DNA of 64,000 nt from Smittia aterrima (GCA_033063855.1 CP093830.1:4092854-4156853); one strand, 5' to 3'. Counted from the stretch's first letter, positions 26,337 through 39,302 are shown. The notes: generated from the letters alone by a model not told the origin. Numbers and translations are program-made.

Positions 26337-28037
26337 ATGTCGTCACAGCCCCCAAACTTTCTTCCATCGGATATGGAGAAGGCAGCCATGCAGCATCGTT
26401 TAAATATGCAATTAAATTTACTGCAGCACTTGCAGATGCAATTAATGGCTGGTCTGGCACCTCCGTCACCGCCAAATCAACCGCAAAATTTATTATCGCC
26501 CTTGGAGCGGGCAGTGGCTGGCAATAACAATTTGCAATCAATTATGCACCCGTTTTATTCGCGTTTAAATCAACCGACACAATTGGCATCCGCATTATCA
26601 TCGTCATCGAACGTACCGACACCGCAATCCCTTCAACCGCACACAGGCCCGTCATTCGATATGAATAATTTAAACAGCGAGTTGATGAGAATGAAAAAGT
26701 TGAAGTCGATGGAGAAATACGCTGACTACGAATCGAAGAAAGAGATGATGAACAACAACAGCAACTTCCATCCATCGCAATATCCATCGAAGATGCACGA
26801 CAACTCCCACGATCATTCAGAGAAGCAACAAGGTCCTCCAGTCGAGAAGGTTCGCAAACAACGTCAAATGAATGCTTTCCCATCAAATCTCGGTACTCAG
26901 TTCATCAATCCAGCGACTGGAAAGAAGAGAATTCGTTGCAACGTTTGCTTCAAGACTTTCTGCGACAAAGGAGCGTTGAAGATTCATTTCTCGGCTGTTC
27001 ATTTGCGTGAGATGCATAAATGCACAGTTGATGGCTGCACGATGATGTTCAGCTCGAGACGTTCAAGGAATCGTCACAGCGCCAATCCAAACCCAAAACT
27101 TCACTCGACAAATATGAGACGAAAGATTTCTCCACATGATGGTCGAAGCTTCCAAGCCCGCGCAATGTTTTTCCCACCGTCCTCCAGCCCTCAAGTTCCA
27201 CATTTATATCCAAATGGCTCCGGCCACTCAATGCAGCCAGCATCTTCATCTCAATACGTCAATCAACCTTCAGCCTCGCCATCAATCGATTCAATTAAGT
27301 CGGGCGAGTATAACGATGCGAAGAGTGTCAGTGATTTCGAAGATGATGGCGACATTTCAGTGAACGATTCGGAAATCTCATTCAACAATCCAACCATGAG
27401 CGACAACGACAACGAGTCGCAAAATGAACCACACGATTACAGCGTGAAGAAAAGCTCACCATCGATTCGTGTCAAGAGTGATGAGTACTTGACGGGCAAG
27501 ATGAACTCCGCTGATGACCTCATGAACATCAGCAATAGCAGTTCGATTTCAAAACGTAAACGGAAAAGTCAGAATCCAATTAAATGCACAAACAGCGCAT
27601 TGGATTTGCTGATGGAATCGAAGCTGATGAAGTACAACGATCCTCAGGAGACGACAATAAGCATTCGTCGTGAATCGATTGAAGACGATGGAGCAGCTGA
27701 AAATGTGACACTTGACCTATCAAAAAACTCTAACGACTCATCTGAAGTCTCTGACGTTAAAGAGGAATCAGATGAAGCAATTGATCTCCGTTCGAAGTCT
27801 CCAAAAAACTCACCGAAGGATGATGAAGTTGATGACGAAATCAACAATAATCTGTTAGCAGCGAGCAAGAAAATGTTTGGACCCAAATATCCACCGTTCA
27901 ATTTTTTAATTAATTCCATTCTCTCGAAACCGTCCGCGACATCAGACGGCGAAAGCGAGTCAGACGTGAGTTCCACGAACGAGAACGAGGATAGTCGCTA
28001 TTTTCAAGAGAATGGTTCGTTCATCAGCGTGTTCTAA
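26337..28037 (+). CDS. disco: Disconnected-like C2H2 zinc-finger transcription factor
   Basis: This uninterrupted 566-codon coding exon is close to the length I recall for Drosophila Disco. Two adjacent fingers occupy residues 201-256: C201-x2-C204-x12-H217-x4-H222, then C229-x4-C234-x12-H247-x8-H256. They are preceded by the family motif GTQFINPATGKKR (186-198) and followed by RRKISPHDGR (261-270). The N-terminus (about 13-60) is rich in M, L and Q and may form an amphipathic helix. Other segments are a basic NLS-like KRKRKSQNPIKC (406-417), EPHDYS (364-369), a sumoylation-type VKEE (474-477), acidic Ser-rich stretches, and GPKYPPFNFLIN (515-526), which is shared with the 980-residue paralog. 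The family acts as nuclear DNA-binding regulators; in Drosophila, disco is needed for optic nerve connectivity, appendages and, with disco-r, gnathal segment identity. The assignment as disco rather than disco-r rests on length and on the absence of a distal finger pair. Confidence 0.9.
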   Translation: MSSQPPNFLPSDMEKAAMQHRLNMQLNLLQHLQMQLMAGLAPPSPPNQPQNLLSPLERAVAGNNNLQSIMHPFYSRLNQPTQLASALSSSSNVPTPQSLQPHTGPSFDMNNLNSELMRMKKLKSMEKYADYESKKEMMNNNSNFHPSQYPSKMHDNSHDHSEKQQGPPVEKVRKQRQMNAFPSNLGTQFINPATGKKRIRCNVCFKTFCDKGALKIHFSAVHLREMHKCTVDGCTMMFSSRRSRNRHSANPNPKLHSTNMRRKISPHDGRSFQARAMFFPPSSSPQVPHLYPNGSGHSMQPASSSQYVNQPSASPSIDSIKSGEYNDAKSVSDFEDDGDISVNDSEISFNNPTMSDNDNESQNEPHDYSVKKSSPSIRVKSDEYLTGKMNSADDLMNISNSSSISKRKRKSQNPIKCTNSALDLLMESKLMKYNDPQETTISIRRESIEDDGAAENVTLDLSKNSNDSSEVSDVKEESDEAIDLRSKSPKNSPKDDEVDDEINNNLLAASKKMFGPKYPPFNFLINSILSKPSATSDGESESDVSSTNENEDSRYFQENGSFISVF

Positions 28038-28390
28038 GACGTCACAGTGACCACATCGTGTCAAGAAATCCTCGCCTCGGTTAACGATTTGCAATAAAAA
28101 AATTATCAAATGGACGCGATCGCTTCAGATCAATTGTAGTTAAAAAAAAACAAGTTTAATCAAATTTCTTTGACGAGAATCTCAAGTTAAGTTTAAATTA
28201 TTTTTCCACCTCCATCTCAGTTCATCATTGTGCGCGCAATATTTAAATGTCTTCTGTAAAACGAGTAAAGTTTTTAGTTTTAATCGATGGTAGCTTTTAC
28301 TTAAATGAGAAAATAATTGTAATGGAAATCAAATTATCAATTTAGAAGATATCAAGTAGGAAAAAATAAAGATGAGAAAATATTGAGTTT
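28038..28390 (+). other. disco: disco 3' UTR with polyadenylation signals
   Basis: AT-rich sequence follows the stop codon. AATAAA hexamers occur at 28093-28098 and 28365-28370. The second, about 330 bases after the stop, is the more likely main signal. The true cleavage site cannot be fixed from sequence alone. Confidence 0.5.
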
Positions 28391-31300
28391 AATTAAAATA
28401 CATTGAGTCTTTCAATTGAGAGTTTATTTCAGCTGCGGGGATTTTACGGAGATTAAATCACTTGATACGTTTACAAAGAGAATTAAATTTCTCATGTGAC
28501 CTAACAAACGCACGTCCCCACTTAATGCGATTTAACAGAAGTATTTTCATAAGTTTCTTTGCTTACAGCTTTAAGGCTCTTTCCGTCTTTCCATGACGAG
28601 CATTTTCTTCACCGCATTGTGACTTGCAGCGTTTAAGAAATGGTGAAAACATAAACGGCTTATGAGACCAGTTGTCGCTTTGAACACTCTTTAAGACTTG
28701 TGGCTCTTCTCGGTATCAAATTGCACGAGCTTATGATGCAAAATCCACCAGCAAGTACCCATTACTATCATCGCGCCATAACGCGAGGTATTATGATTAG
28801 TTTCGAAGCATGAACTGCATGTTAAGTTGAGATTAAATGGATGATCGTGACTGAAGTTTTTCTCCATGATTAAACTGTTGTGATCGTAAAAGGAATCAAC
28901 ACGCTTGAAGCTGATAAGGACTGGAAACATTAATCAGTTTACGACAATGTTTCCCCTCTTTTCGTTGAGCGACGACGACGATGTCAATTGCAGTTCTTCG
29001 ATATTAATTTTAGATTTCCCTTTTGCATTAGCATTGAGCTTGAAACGAAAATAAAATGCAAAATCATTGCGTCAGTCTAATGGAAACCCTTTTGTGTATT
29101 AGGGTTCGACAATTCTCCATCATCCGCGTCTACTTAGTCCATGAATTAACGAAGGGTCGTTGCGGATTTTGTTCGGCAAATAATCAGAGCGATACGCCGA
29201 TGATTCGTAATTGCGACTGCCTACGTTCATTTGTCGAAACGAAACAAGCGAAGTTCAATGATTAATTTCAATTAAATCGAAAATGCCAAAATATTTTTTT
29301 CAACATCAAACACTCGTGTATGTGTCGTTTCGATCGTTCATGGTCAAAGCGGAATCAAAGTGAAGTTTGTAACAAATGCTTTGCTGTAAATCATAATCAT
29401 CATTACGTTATGACCATTCCATGTTTGTCGCTGCCTCACAAAATAGACATAATGTCTATGCACATTGGAAGCGCGCGTTCTCCGCATAAAAACTCGCTTC
29501 GGCGAAGAGAAAGAAAAGCGCGCTTCAACTGCAGATTGAAGAGTTCAGCCGAGGTTTATGTTTCATTCTTCTATGCGCACAAACGAGCATTATTAATGAT
29601 AAAAAGACTGTAACTAATGTTTTCACAGATACTGGTTTTTAATGTCCAATATCACAGTCGACGAGAGCGGCTTCGTGTTGTTGATCAACGAGATAACCAC
29701 GACGCGCTGCATTGAGAATTGAAGTCGTCTCGCGTTGGAGTTGTACGATAAGTTTGTCACTGAAATGTGAAGGAAATCGCTTTGAAGAAGCTAAACTTCA
29801 ATACTAATTTGTTTAGTTCTGGCTTTCTCAATATCAAACATTGAATCCATCTTTTATCACAACGAAAAATTATCGAACGATGGTGATCTCTGGGCAGACG
29901 TTTCAAGTGCTAAAACCCAGAGATCTGTGAAAACGACAATCGTCGATAATTCATTTGTTCTCAGTACTTTCATCTTCAAACTTTCCATTGTTTTTCTTAA
30001 TATTGACTCAAGAAATTCTCGTTGAACTGTTTTCGTTCTTTCTGAGAAGAATCGCGTGGTGCAAATTTGCTTTCCAGACATCGTCAATTGGCTGAGCGGC
30101 TACCTGCGCTGAGTCAACAAGCGATGTGCTTGCATCGTTGAGATTTTAACACTCGCTCGGACGATATTGATATTTCAACTCACGATGCTCTTGATTGCCA
30201 AAGCTCAAATAAAGATCCCACAAGTCAGCGATATTTGTAGAAAAAGGATCGTTAGGCGTCTCGCTGTTTAATGTTCTTGCCACACAGCTTTGAATGCAAG
30301 CAATTTATTTGCCATCCCCGAAATGATAAATGTGTGCCAAAACGACTTGAAAGAAAGAGGAGAATGCATTTAAACGTCTATCGTGAACACATTCAGAGGA
30401 TTCCTCTGTTTCAAGACATTAAAATCTCTCGAGAAAGAAATCGTTTTCGAAGAAATCATTTACAAATTAATTGATTGGGCGTTTCACAAAGTGTTTTAAA
30501 GATAAACTTTATAGTCATTTATTTCTGCTTCCCTCGAGTTCGTTCGTGAAGTTCTCTAAATGTGCATCCTCTCTAAATTCATTCTTAAAACGATTCGTCT
30601 GCTTCATTGTGTGTGATGAGCTTGTTTTTTTTTGGGTGAAAAGCAATTTCTTTTGTTCAGCAATTTACTTCTTAGGTAGTTTCCCGTCCTAAACGTCATT
30701 AAACGGAACGATTTATGTGTTTCTCTCTCTCTCAGTTCGTGAAATGAAAATCATCAAATTATAAGGTGCTTCGCGAAATGCAGCGAGGACGAGAGGAAAT
30801 AAAGTATCAGATGCCTGATGACTTAAAGTCCCTTCATTGACACTCTGACATTTTTCTTACTAAAAGTCGGAGATTTGCTTCGTTTCGTTAAATTATAGAT
30901 TGGAGAGGTTTTGGTTTCCCTTCTGCTTGCTTTAGCAAAGTGCACACGATGATCCTTAGACCTCATGCAGCATATGCTCTCTCGAGAAACCAACAAAAAA
31001 CGTTTCTCAATTCCATTGAAATCTCCAAGGCCGTCAGTCATCAAATCGAACGGCAATTTAAGCTTCACATGTCATTGAAGGCAGGTAAGCAATCGAAGCA
31101 ATGCTCAATTAAATGTCACAACACATGCTTCACCTTGCGAACAACAGCAAATCGTTTCTCACGCATAAATCACGACGAACGTCGTGTAAGCAATCATGTT
31201 AAACGAATGTGTTCACAATAAATCGCTTGACGACTGTTCTAATGGAACGGCGGGAATTTTCGAGAGGAACGACGTAGATAATTGAGTGAGAAACGTTTTA

Positions 31301-34300
31301 ATTATCATTAAAATGTCAAAACGCACGAAACGAGCTCTCGTTTCATCTCTGCGACACCCACAAGCAAAGCTCGTTAATTCTTCGCGTCTCGTTTCCTCTC
31401 AGTGACAAATAGATTAGTCGTGAGCGCACGCGTTTGATCTGAAATCATTTCTAGACCCACATCGTCGTCAATGGTTAACCAGAAAGATTTTTGTAGTTCA
31501 CAAATATTCGATATTTGTTTGTGGAAATGGGTGACTAAAAATACATGAACCAGCAGCAGCCATCAGCATGCACGATCCGTAAAGTTTCTTCTTCGTCTTC
31601 TTCTCTTTGAGACGTTACATATTTCCTCATCATCATCATCATCTTCGGCAATATGTGTTGTGAAAAATTGAATTAAAGCAAGAAGTTCTATTTAAAGACA
31701 AACCAGAAACGCTTGTAGTTGAATGCATGCCTCGTCGTATCGCTTGGCTCCGCGCGCGCGCGCGATATTTAATTGAAATGTGTATTTTGGAAACAAAGTT
31801 TCAGCTTGAAACTCTTTCGTCAACACGACGCCGCGATTTATAAATATAAAATGAAATCGTAATTTTTTTTTGTGGTGCGATGCATTACAATAAACAATTA
31901 AATTTATTCATGCATTACATCGAGAGTTTTATTGAAATGTGAAAAGATTAACATCATTTGAAGCGACGCAGGTGGGACGAGTTTAGAGAATTCGTCACGC
32001 ATCGCGGATGTAACTCTTTAGTTCTTTAAAATCATCACTGAACTCAACCCCAGCGCACACAACATTTTAATTAATTACAATTTCCACTCACAAAAGTCAA
32101 ACGAAAACATTTTGATTTGCGAGATTAAAGGACGCAATTTCGTTGATTAGCCCTTTTAACTCCAAATTCCTTCTCGTCATCGAGAGAACGATGATGTCAA
32201 ACGTAATTACAAAGCAACTCAGTCGTAAAGAAAACTTCAAAGAATTTAGAATTGCAATGAATTTTTTTCGAGACTCTACTTGCAATATTGAAAGACGAGA
32301 GCGAATAAAAAATCAATTTCACGAGATATCTTGAGCAAGGCACTTGAAGCAAAGCTTCGAAGTCGAATTTTAATATCCGGCGTGCGTGATTTGCATTTCA
32401 TGACTTTTTTAGATCACTCAAACACGCTTTTAATAAAATCAATTATGAATCGCTCTTTGTATGTCACGAAATGAATGAAAATTGCTGTAAAGTGATGAGT
32501 TGAGCTAAAGTTTTTCTTCTTCTTCCTTTTCCGAAGCAAAGGAAAGTTTTCGCTCTTAGCAATTTTGTTCTCAGGAAGTTGAATGTCTACTCGCTAAGAT
32601 TAAGAAAAGTAGCAGGTTCTATGCTCACAATAAATTACTTTCCGTCTTTCCTTGTGCCATAAATTTTCCTTTAAACTCCAGTCAAGAGCTTTGCAATAGA
32701 ACGAAAGTTTACCTTTCATTAAAAATGCATGCCGAACAATTAGTTAGAGAAGGAAGGTTTTGTGATTACACATGAGAAGGATTTAAAGGAATGTTAAATT
32801 GCGATTCTCAAATCTGATGATTCCCCTACTTCTCCTCCCCTGTGGCGTTCACCAGAAGTTCTCACGGATATTTTCAATAAGTTACCGAAAGCTTTCGATC
32901 GTGAGTCAGAATCGACAGGAATTTCCAAATAGTTTCTGTCTCCTTCAATCACATTCTCGAGTGTAAAGCGAGTCTAATTAAAATGAACTTAATGATAGAT
33001 CGTTCGTCTCTTCGACACAACACAAAAAAAAACGACGACGACGAAATAAGCGACTTGTCAATTATTCCACCGTGAGTCCTCTTCGGTCTTTTCTTAAATT
33101 ACGTTCGCCTCAATTGCTTTTTAGATTTGTCATTCACTTTAATTAAAACGAGAAAACGTCTCTTAAAGCGTTTTGATCGTTAAAAAACGTATTTGTCATA
33201 AGACCGAGTTGTTTTTTGGACAAGTTCAGAGGTTCAAGACTAGAAACACGCAATACCATTTCGAAGTCGTCAAGCTGAGGTCCAACCCTGACACTCTGTA
33301 TCATATAATAATGAACCATGTTATTATTCAAAGAATCGCTGATGACTTTTTCGAGAGAAAAAAAATTGATTTTCAATCTTTGATGTTCTATTCAATCGCT
33401 TCGTACAAGAGAACGACGCGTCGTTGATGGATTACGAGGCAATATAGGCAAGTAAGATGACATTGAAATCACAAGAAAGAAACTTCATACACATTTAAAT
33501 TTACTATAAACATTTTCATTATTAATTCTTCTGCGTCCGCGTACCGAAAAGCGACATAAAAATGAATTATCGATGACATACAAAAATTAATCTTTGGGCG
33601 AAGACGTCGAACAGCGTGAAGAAGAAGAAGACAGACTGCCTTCGAAACGGAGCAAAATCTGAAAGTACAGAGATTGACAATAACATCGCTTGAGGAGAAG
33701 AAACATTCGTTGCCGTTTAATGTTGGATCTCGCCACATTCTGAGTGAGTTGGGTTGGAGCGATCACGACACGAGTTCATCTTTATACGGAGTTATCAGAT
33801 GCCTGACTGATCGAGAAGTGACTCATCAAAGTCGAGGCAATGCCAATGTGACGATTAAACAGATTTCTTCCCCAGTCGAACCATCGTCGATGTCATGACA
33901 ATTGAAAACAATCGATTTGTTGTCTTAGATCATAAGAAAAAAGATTTTCTGTTGTTAGATCGCTTTGATTGATCCGCGCGTTTGCAAACTTATTAAAGCC
34001 CGTTCTTACTCCGGGCAATGTGACTTCGAATTGGGCGCGCGATTATGTACAACAATTGAGTTTATGAGCGAATAAAGATTTTTATTGAAACAAATTTACC
34101 AAAAAAAAATTATTTTTTCGTGGCCGATCGCACTTTTTTTGGTTGTCCGCTTAATCGATGGCAGAAATATGAAACGTTCGGCAAATGACGGTGTGCTGAC
34201 GGTTGAAGGTTAACGTGTACATTTAAAGCAATGAACGAAGAAGGAAAAAATAGTTTTTTAAAAATCTTTCTATGAATAATTACACACATTTCAAGTGGAC

Positions 34301-37300
34301 ACATGAAAGACATCACAGCTCGATGAGAGAACAGATTTTGCTCTCGAACGTCACCATTGGTGAGACGAATGTCTAATTGAGTCGAAAAGCCGTGGAAGGC
34401 AAACGGTCACAGTTTCGCTGGGAGCAGAAGAAGAGAAGTAAATGACATCCCGGATATTTTTCATTTTTGGTTCGACGTAATTTCAATGATTCATGGTCCA
34501 TGAGTCGTTTTCCTGGTCTGTCCACACCTAACTCTTGCAATTACTCGTCGATTACTACTCGAGTCTTATCTGCTTACAACGTTTTTCTCCTCCGACAATA
34601 TCTCCACCAGTAATTAATTCAAAACGGTCTTGATGATTAGCTAATTGAATTTATAAATTGCTGGCGATGCTTTTTTAAATCTCTCTCTCACTCACTCGTC
34701 TGAGTTGATGAGAAGCAGTGGAGTCAAAGGATTTTCAACCAGTCTTGAAACTAGGGAAGCCGCGATTCTTCGGCTTTCAATGCTTTTAAACTTCTTCTCT
34801 TCTTTTCATGAGTTGGCTGCACTTTTTACTCATTTGCACATAGCAAGAACTCTGCGAATATTTATGAACTTAAGTTGCAGCAATTTTAATTGATTAACTT
34901 CAGTGAGGAGTCAAGTAACTAGCACTTTGTCGATTTGGTGCGGCAAATCGTTAGCGAGATGAAAGATGAAGCTTCAGCAATCAGTTTCATGCTCGTGAAG
35001 AACACAATTACTTGCATCGCAGTGACACAAAAAGCAATCTCGTTTACGATGCGATGAGAAATGAGATTTTAAAAGATTTCTTCCCTTCGACGGGAAAATG
35101 GAATTTATGACAGTTTTTGTCACACATTCGTGGGACTCCGACATCCATAATCATAAAAAATGATTCGACAGAATTTTATTTCTTTAATTTGTCTTCTCGC
35201 ACCGAAAGTGATAATTTCTAACTTTTTTTCATTAAGCATCGAAAGCGATTCATGTCTGCGTTTGCCCGATGAACATGACAATCGGAGAAGGCCTCGAAGC
35301 ACTTTACGGCAACACCTTGAAGGTTACACAACGAAAAATGAAAGGATTTATCGAAATTCCTCAACATTGACAATGCACCTTTCATGATGATCAAGCGAGC
35401 GGAGAAAAAAGTCTCAGTCATCCTTCCACTAGACAGTCACACATTGTAACAATCATCGACACAAGAGAAGAAACTACTTTAACCATTCTTCGTCTTTTGT
35501 CATCATGTTCTCTCTTCGAACCCGAAAAAAAAAGTCGAGAATCATAATAAGATTTTTTTGTTTCTCCGCTCCCCCTCACGGGCTCCTCTAGGATGATGTT
35601 GTACAATTTCTGAAGTGTAATTATGCTCGATGTGAAGACAGGCGGTTGAAATGAAGAAAAAAGCCCATTGCGCCGACAAACGAAGTTCTGATAAATTATG
35701 GACACCTCTCGATTGTTGTCGAAGCTGCTTTGCTTTGACGTGCCTTGCTTGAGATGATTTTTGCTGCTCGAGTGTATCAAGGAATTCTAATAGAAAATAT
35801 TAAAAGAACTTTCGTGGAAGTCACTTTTTTCAAATCTTCCATAAGACGACGACTGTTAACAGCTTCATTCGCCTACTTCCTACTAACGCAAAAATAGATT
35901 TATTGTTTTCACTTTAAAAATACCAAAAAGCGTGTGTGAGAATGCAGAAATATGCGGACAGATGTTGTGCAAAGTCATTTAACGATTAAGATTTTTTCTT
36001 CAGTTTTATCGGTTTCGAGAATTCCCTGATGAGAGTGAATGGTGTTGACGCTTCAATTTGCAAATAAACTTTGCAGTCATTGACGGAATTTACAGTCGTT
36101 TCCATTTCAAAATCGAGAATTACTTTGAAAAACGAGTCTTTATGCATTTTTCTGATGAAAACCTCGTTACTTTTATTTCGCGAGTCACATTCTGGGATTT
36201 TCACAGCTCAATAAGTGTTTTCAATAAAGAAGAGAAAATCGAAATTGCATGAGACGTCAAATAGCTTTGGAGGGAGTGGGAGCTGAGTTTGCTCGTCTTT
36301 GCGTGAAACGCACAATGCAATTGAATCTTTTAATTAGAGCTCTTGCCTCAATCGCAGGCTCCACATATGAAAACTTTCTTTCTTTTCTCTTCCACAATTC
36401 ATTGCATCCGCTTAATTGCATTTGAAAATCTGAGACTTTTGAGACTTTTCCTTATTGCGAGTGAAACACTTTTCGGTGATGTGAGAAAAATGCTGTGAAT
36501 CGACTCACGATTTGTGTGTTTATTTTATCGAAAGTTTGATATTTTCTCGAGCTTCTGGATAATTTCAGAGTAATTGCTCGGAATATTTTCAAAGGTTTCC
36601 ATCGCGACTCGAAACTTTTTTTTTGTGTTTCTCGTTCCCCACGCTGACGACGACGGAAAACTCTCGGAAAATTCGGGGAAAATGTTCAATTTCAGTCGAC
36701 ACATAATTTACCCAAATCCTATAAATTACAAAATCGTTTTTCTTCTCCATTCGCCGATGGCCGCACTTTATGGCATCGAATGTGTTTCTCGCTCTGGCCG
36801 CCGTCGTCGCCGAGTTGTTGGAAAAAAGGTGAAATCGCTTCTCGGCTTCATAAATTTTCCACCGAAAATCCGCTTTTGTTTATTTTCCCCCGTGGACTAT
36901 GAAAACAATTAGAAATAAATAAAGGCTTTTCGTTCGAATCGCTCGACTTATGTTTACATATTACGCGAGAGCGAGAGATGTTGCTTAGATCTTAAAGAGC
37001 CTCATATTCGCTTTAATTGATATTTTAATATTTTTAGCGTATAAACAAAAAAGAACCGAGAAGAGTCTTCAGCTTATAAAAGTCTTGGCCGTGCGAAACC
37101 GAGCAGCAGAAGGAGAAAATTTACGGCATTTCTTCATAAGTATCGTCGATAAATCTCCTGACGTCTTGCTCGTCGAACTCGAGTTTTTTTTCCTGCTTCA
37201 GATTTAGAGCAATTAAGCTTGCGGTATTTATAGAAATGGTCGAAGATTTTAATTTGCCATATGCTCCACCCGAAAAGATGTTTCTTTGATTGAATGATTT

Positions 37301-38221
37301 CTCATCAGATTCTCTTCTGATGTGTGGCCTAAAGAAGATGCCACTTTGAAGCTCATGTGTGATTAAAGAGAGATTAATTAGGAAATTATTTTTGATCAAC
37401 CATCGCGATCCGATCATCGAATCAGCCTCAGCACCACACTGTTGATGGATCTAACATTGTAGGGAGAGATGAAAAACTCGACTAATGATAATTTCGACAA
37501 CAAAAGCGCCAAGTTTTTGATGTTCACGAAGCTGCCCCGTCGAAAGCAAATCATCTGCATATGGCGTGCGACTTATCGTAAACAACGAAACTAAATCGAA
37601 ATTATGAAAATTACAGATTTAATGAAGAGCGAAAAGCTATGATGAGGACTGACATCGATAACTGCCGACAGTTTGTAGACAAAAATTGAGCAGTTTGTAG
37701 TCTAAGACTTCAAAGTCCAGAAGAAGCTTCCGTTTTTCTCCGTTCAATCAATTTGCATGATTGCGCAGTCAATTTAGCAAACATTAACTATCAATTTTCT
37801 TTCCTATTATGCAAATATTAAGAGGCCTCACCTAAAATATATTTCTCTTGATTTTATTTTCGACAAAAGACGCCACGAAACGCAAGAGAGAAAAAAACGG
37901 TTGCTACTATCATAAAACATAATAACATAAATTATAATCGCGAGAGACTGTTCGTTCTTTGGGATAGAATCCACAAAACTCAAATCACCTGCTAGCGGTG
38001 TTGCCAATCATAGATTTTTGCGTGATCCTTCGTTGCTCTGATCAGTGATCGCGTTTGAATCTCGATCGTTTTCGAGATTATGCACGACAGAGAAATCGAG
38101 CGAGCCAGACGAGTTTTTGTGCAACTCAAACGATTAAAATGTGGTTTTAATGATTCTGATTAGTTATTAGAGCTCGAAGGGAATGTGATAAACAGCAGTT
38201 TTTTTTTGGGAAAAGATGAAA
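28391..38221. other. disco to disco-r interval, proximal part
   Basis: No gene is recognised with confidence. Notable points are a (CAT)n run at 31628-31643, a (CG)7 run at 31751-31764 and an open frame at 33620-33898 (reported under findings). Other open frames are short and chance-like. The position between two paralogous patterning genes suggests shared or gene-specific enhancers, which I cannot delimit. Confidence 0.5.
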
Positions 38222-38332
38222 TACAAATCTTAGCAGAATGTAAATAAGATTTAGAAAGTGACCTGTGTCACCCAGGATTTGTAACAAAAAATTAGAGTGA
38301 AAGGGGTAAGAGGTTCGAATCCTCTCAAAGCC
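38222..38332 (+). repeat. tRNA-like repeat, family B copy 1
   Basis: This 111-base unit begins TACAAATCTTAGCAGAA. It has TTAGAAAGTGAC and a perfect small hairpin GTGAC-CTGT-GTCAC, then a B box GGTTCGAATCC (38312-38322) inside a five-pair T-arm stem (AGAGG/CCTCT). Nine T follow at 38371-38379. There is no acceptor-stem partner, so this is not a standard tRNA. It resembles a degenerate or tRNA-derived polymerase III element unrelated in sequence to family A. Confidence 0.5.
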
Positions 38333-38460
38333 TTTCATCATCCTTTCTTCTTGTTAGCTTAACAATATGATTTTTTTTTAATTTTTAATAAAACTTTTTG
38401 ATATGATTGTAATAACTAAGATTTGCCAGACAATTCGAACAAAGTTTGTTGACAAACTCG

Positions 38461-38568
38461 TACAAAATTTTGCAAAAACCTTAAAAGAGTTAAAAAGTGA
38501 CTTTTGTTACTCTGGTTTTGTGATCAAAATTTGGATCGAGAAGTAAGAGGTTCGAATCCTCTCAAAGC
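38461..38568 (+). repeat. tRNA-like repeat, family B copy 2
   Basis: This second copy, 239 bases after copy 1, shares TACAAAAT at the head and AAAGTGAC in the middle, with the hairpin AGTGAC-TTTT-GTTACT conserved through a G-U pair. The tail AAGTAAGAGGTTCGAATCC and the five T-arm pairs are also kept (B box 38549-38559). Six T follow at 38590-38595. The hairpin stem persists although loop and spacer have diverged, which hints at a selected or recently functional structure. Confidence 0.5.
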
Positions 38569-39302
38569 TTTATATTCATAGTATCTTTCTTTTTTATTTT
38601 TTGTTGACAGATCTTGTGATCTCGCTTCAACTTTTAAACAAAATCGAAACAATATCGGACACTTTCTGTTTGTCATGAGTTTCAAAATCCAATAACCAAT
38701 TCATTCAATTTCAATTTGACGATCACATTATGGAGGAAGTTCTCTAAAGATCACAAAAGCCGAAAACTGACACCTTCGAACTCCATTCATGATCGGTTTG
38801 GATCAAATAGAGCGCCATTCTTCAGCTTTATTGATACGCAGAGATTAGAGTTCTGAAATTATCGCTTCACTTTAGACTCGTTTATTGATCTCGTTTCGTT
38901 TTTGTTTCATTGATTTCAATTCAAGTATCTTTACAGTTCCTCCACTCGTCTGATTGATCGATTCATTTTATAGTAGGAAGCGGATAAAGACGTAAAAGAA
39001 AGAAATTCTAATGTGAAATGTTGCTTCGTCGACTTGTGAGGAATTTTTGGGAAAATATAATTGAACTTTTCAATAAAGAAACTTGAACTTCTCTCGCACT
39101 CTTCCTTAATTCACAATGAAAAGAATTTCACGTAAACTAAATCGAATTACAAAGTTCTCACGGGCGTTCCTCGACTTCTTTTAATGATTATATAAAAAAA
39201 AAATATTTTAATGATTCCGCGTTGGCTGAGAAACCGATAAATTATTGAAAATCAAATTTGAGATGCTCGAAATGCTAATGAAAGTTTCTTTCTTTGTTGA
39301 AG

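Noticed and set aside
36574..36912. 112-codon + strand open frame
   Set aside because: It has no ATG at its start, no recognisable domain, and F/K/R/S-heavy residues typical of chance frames here.
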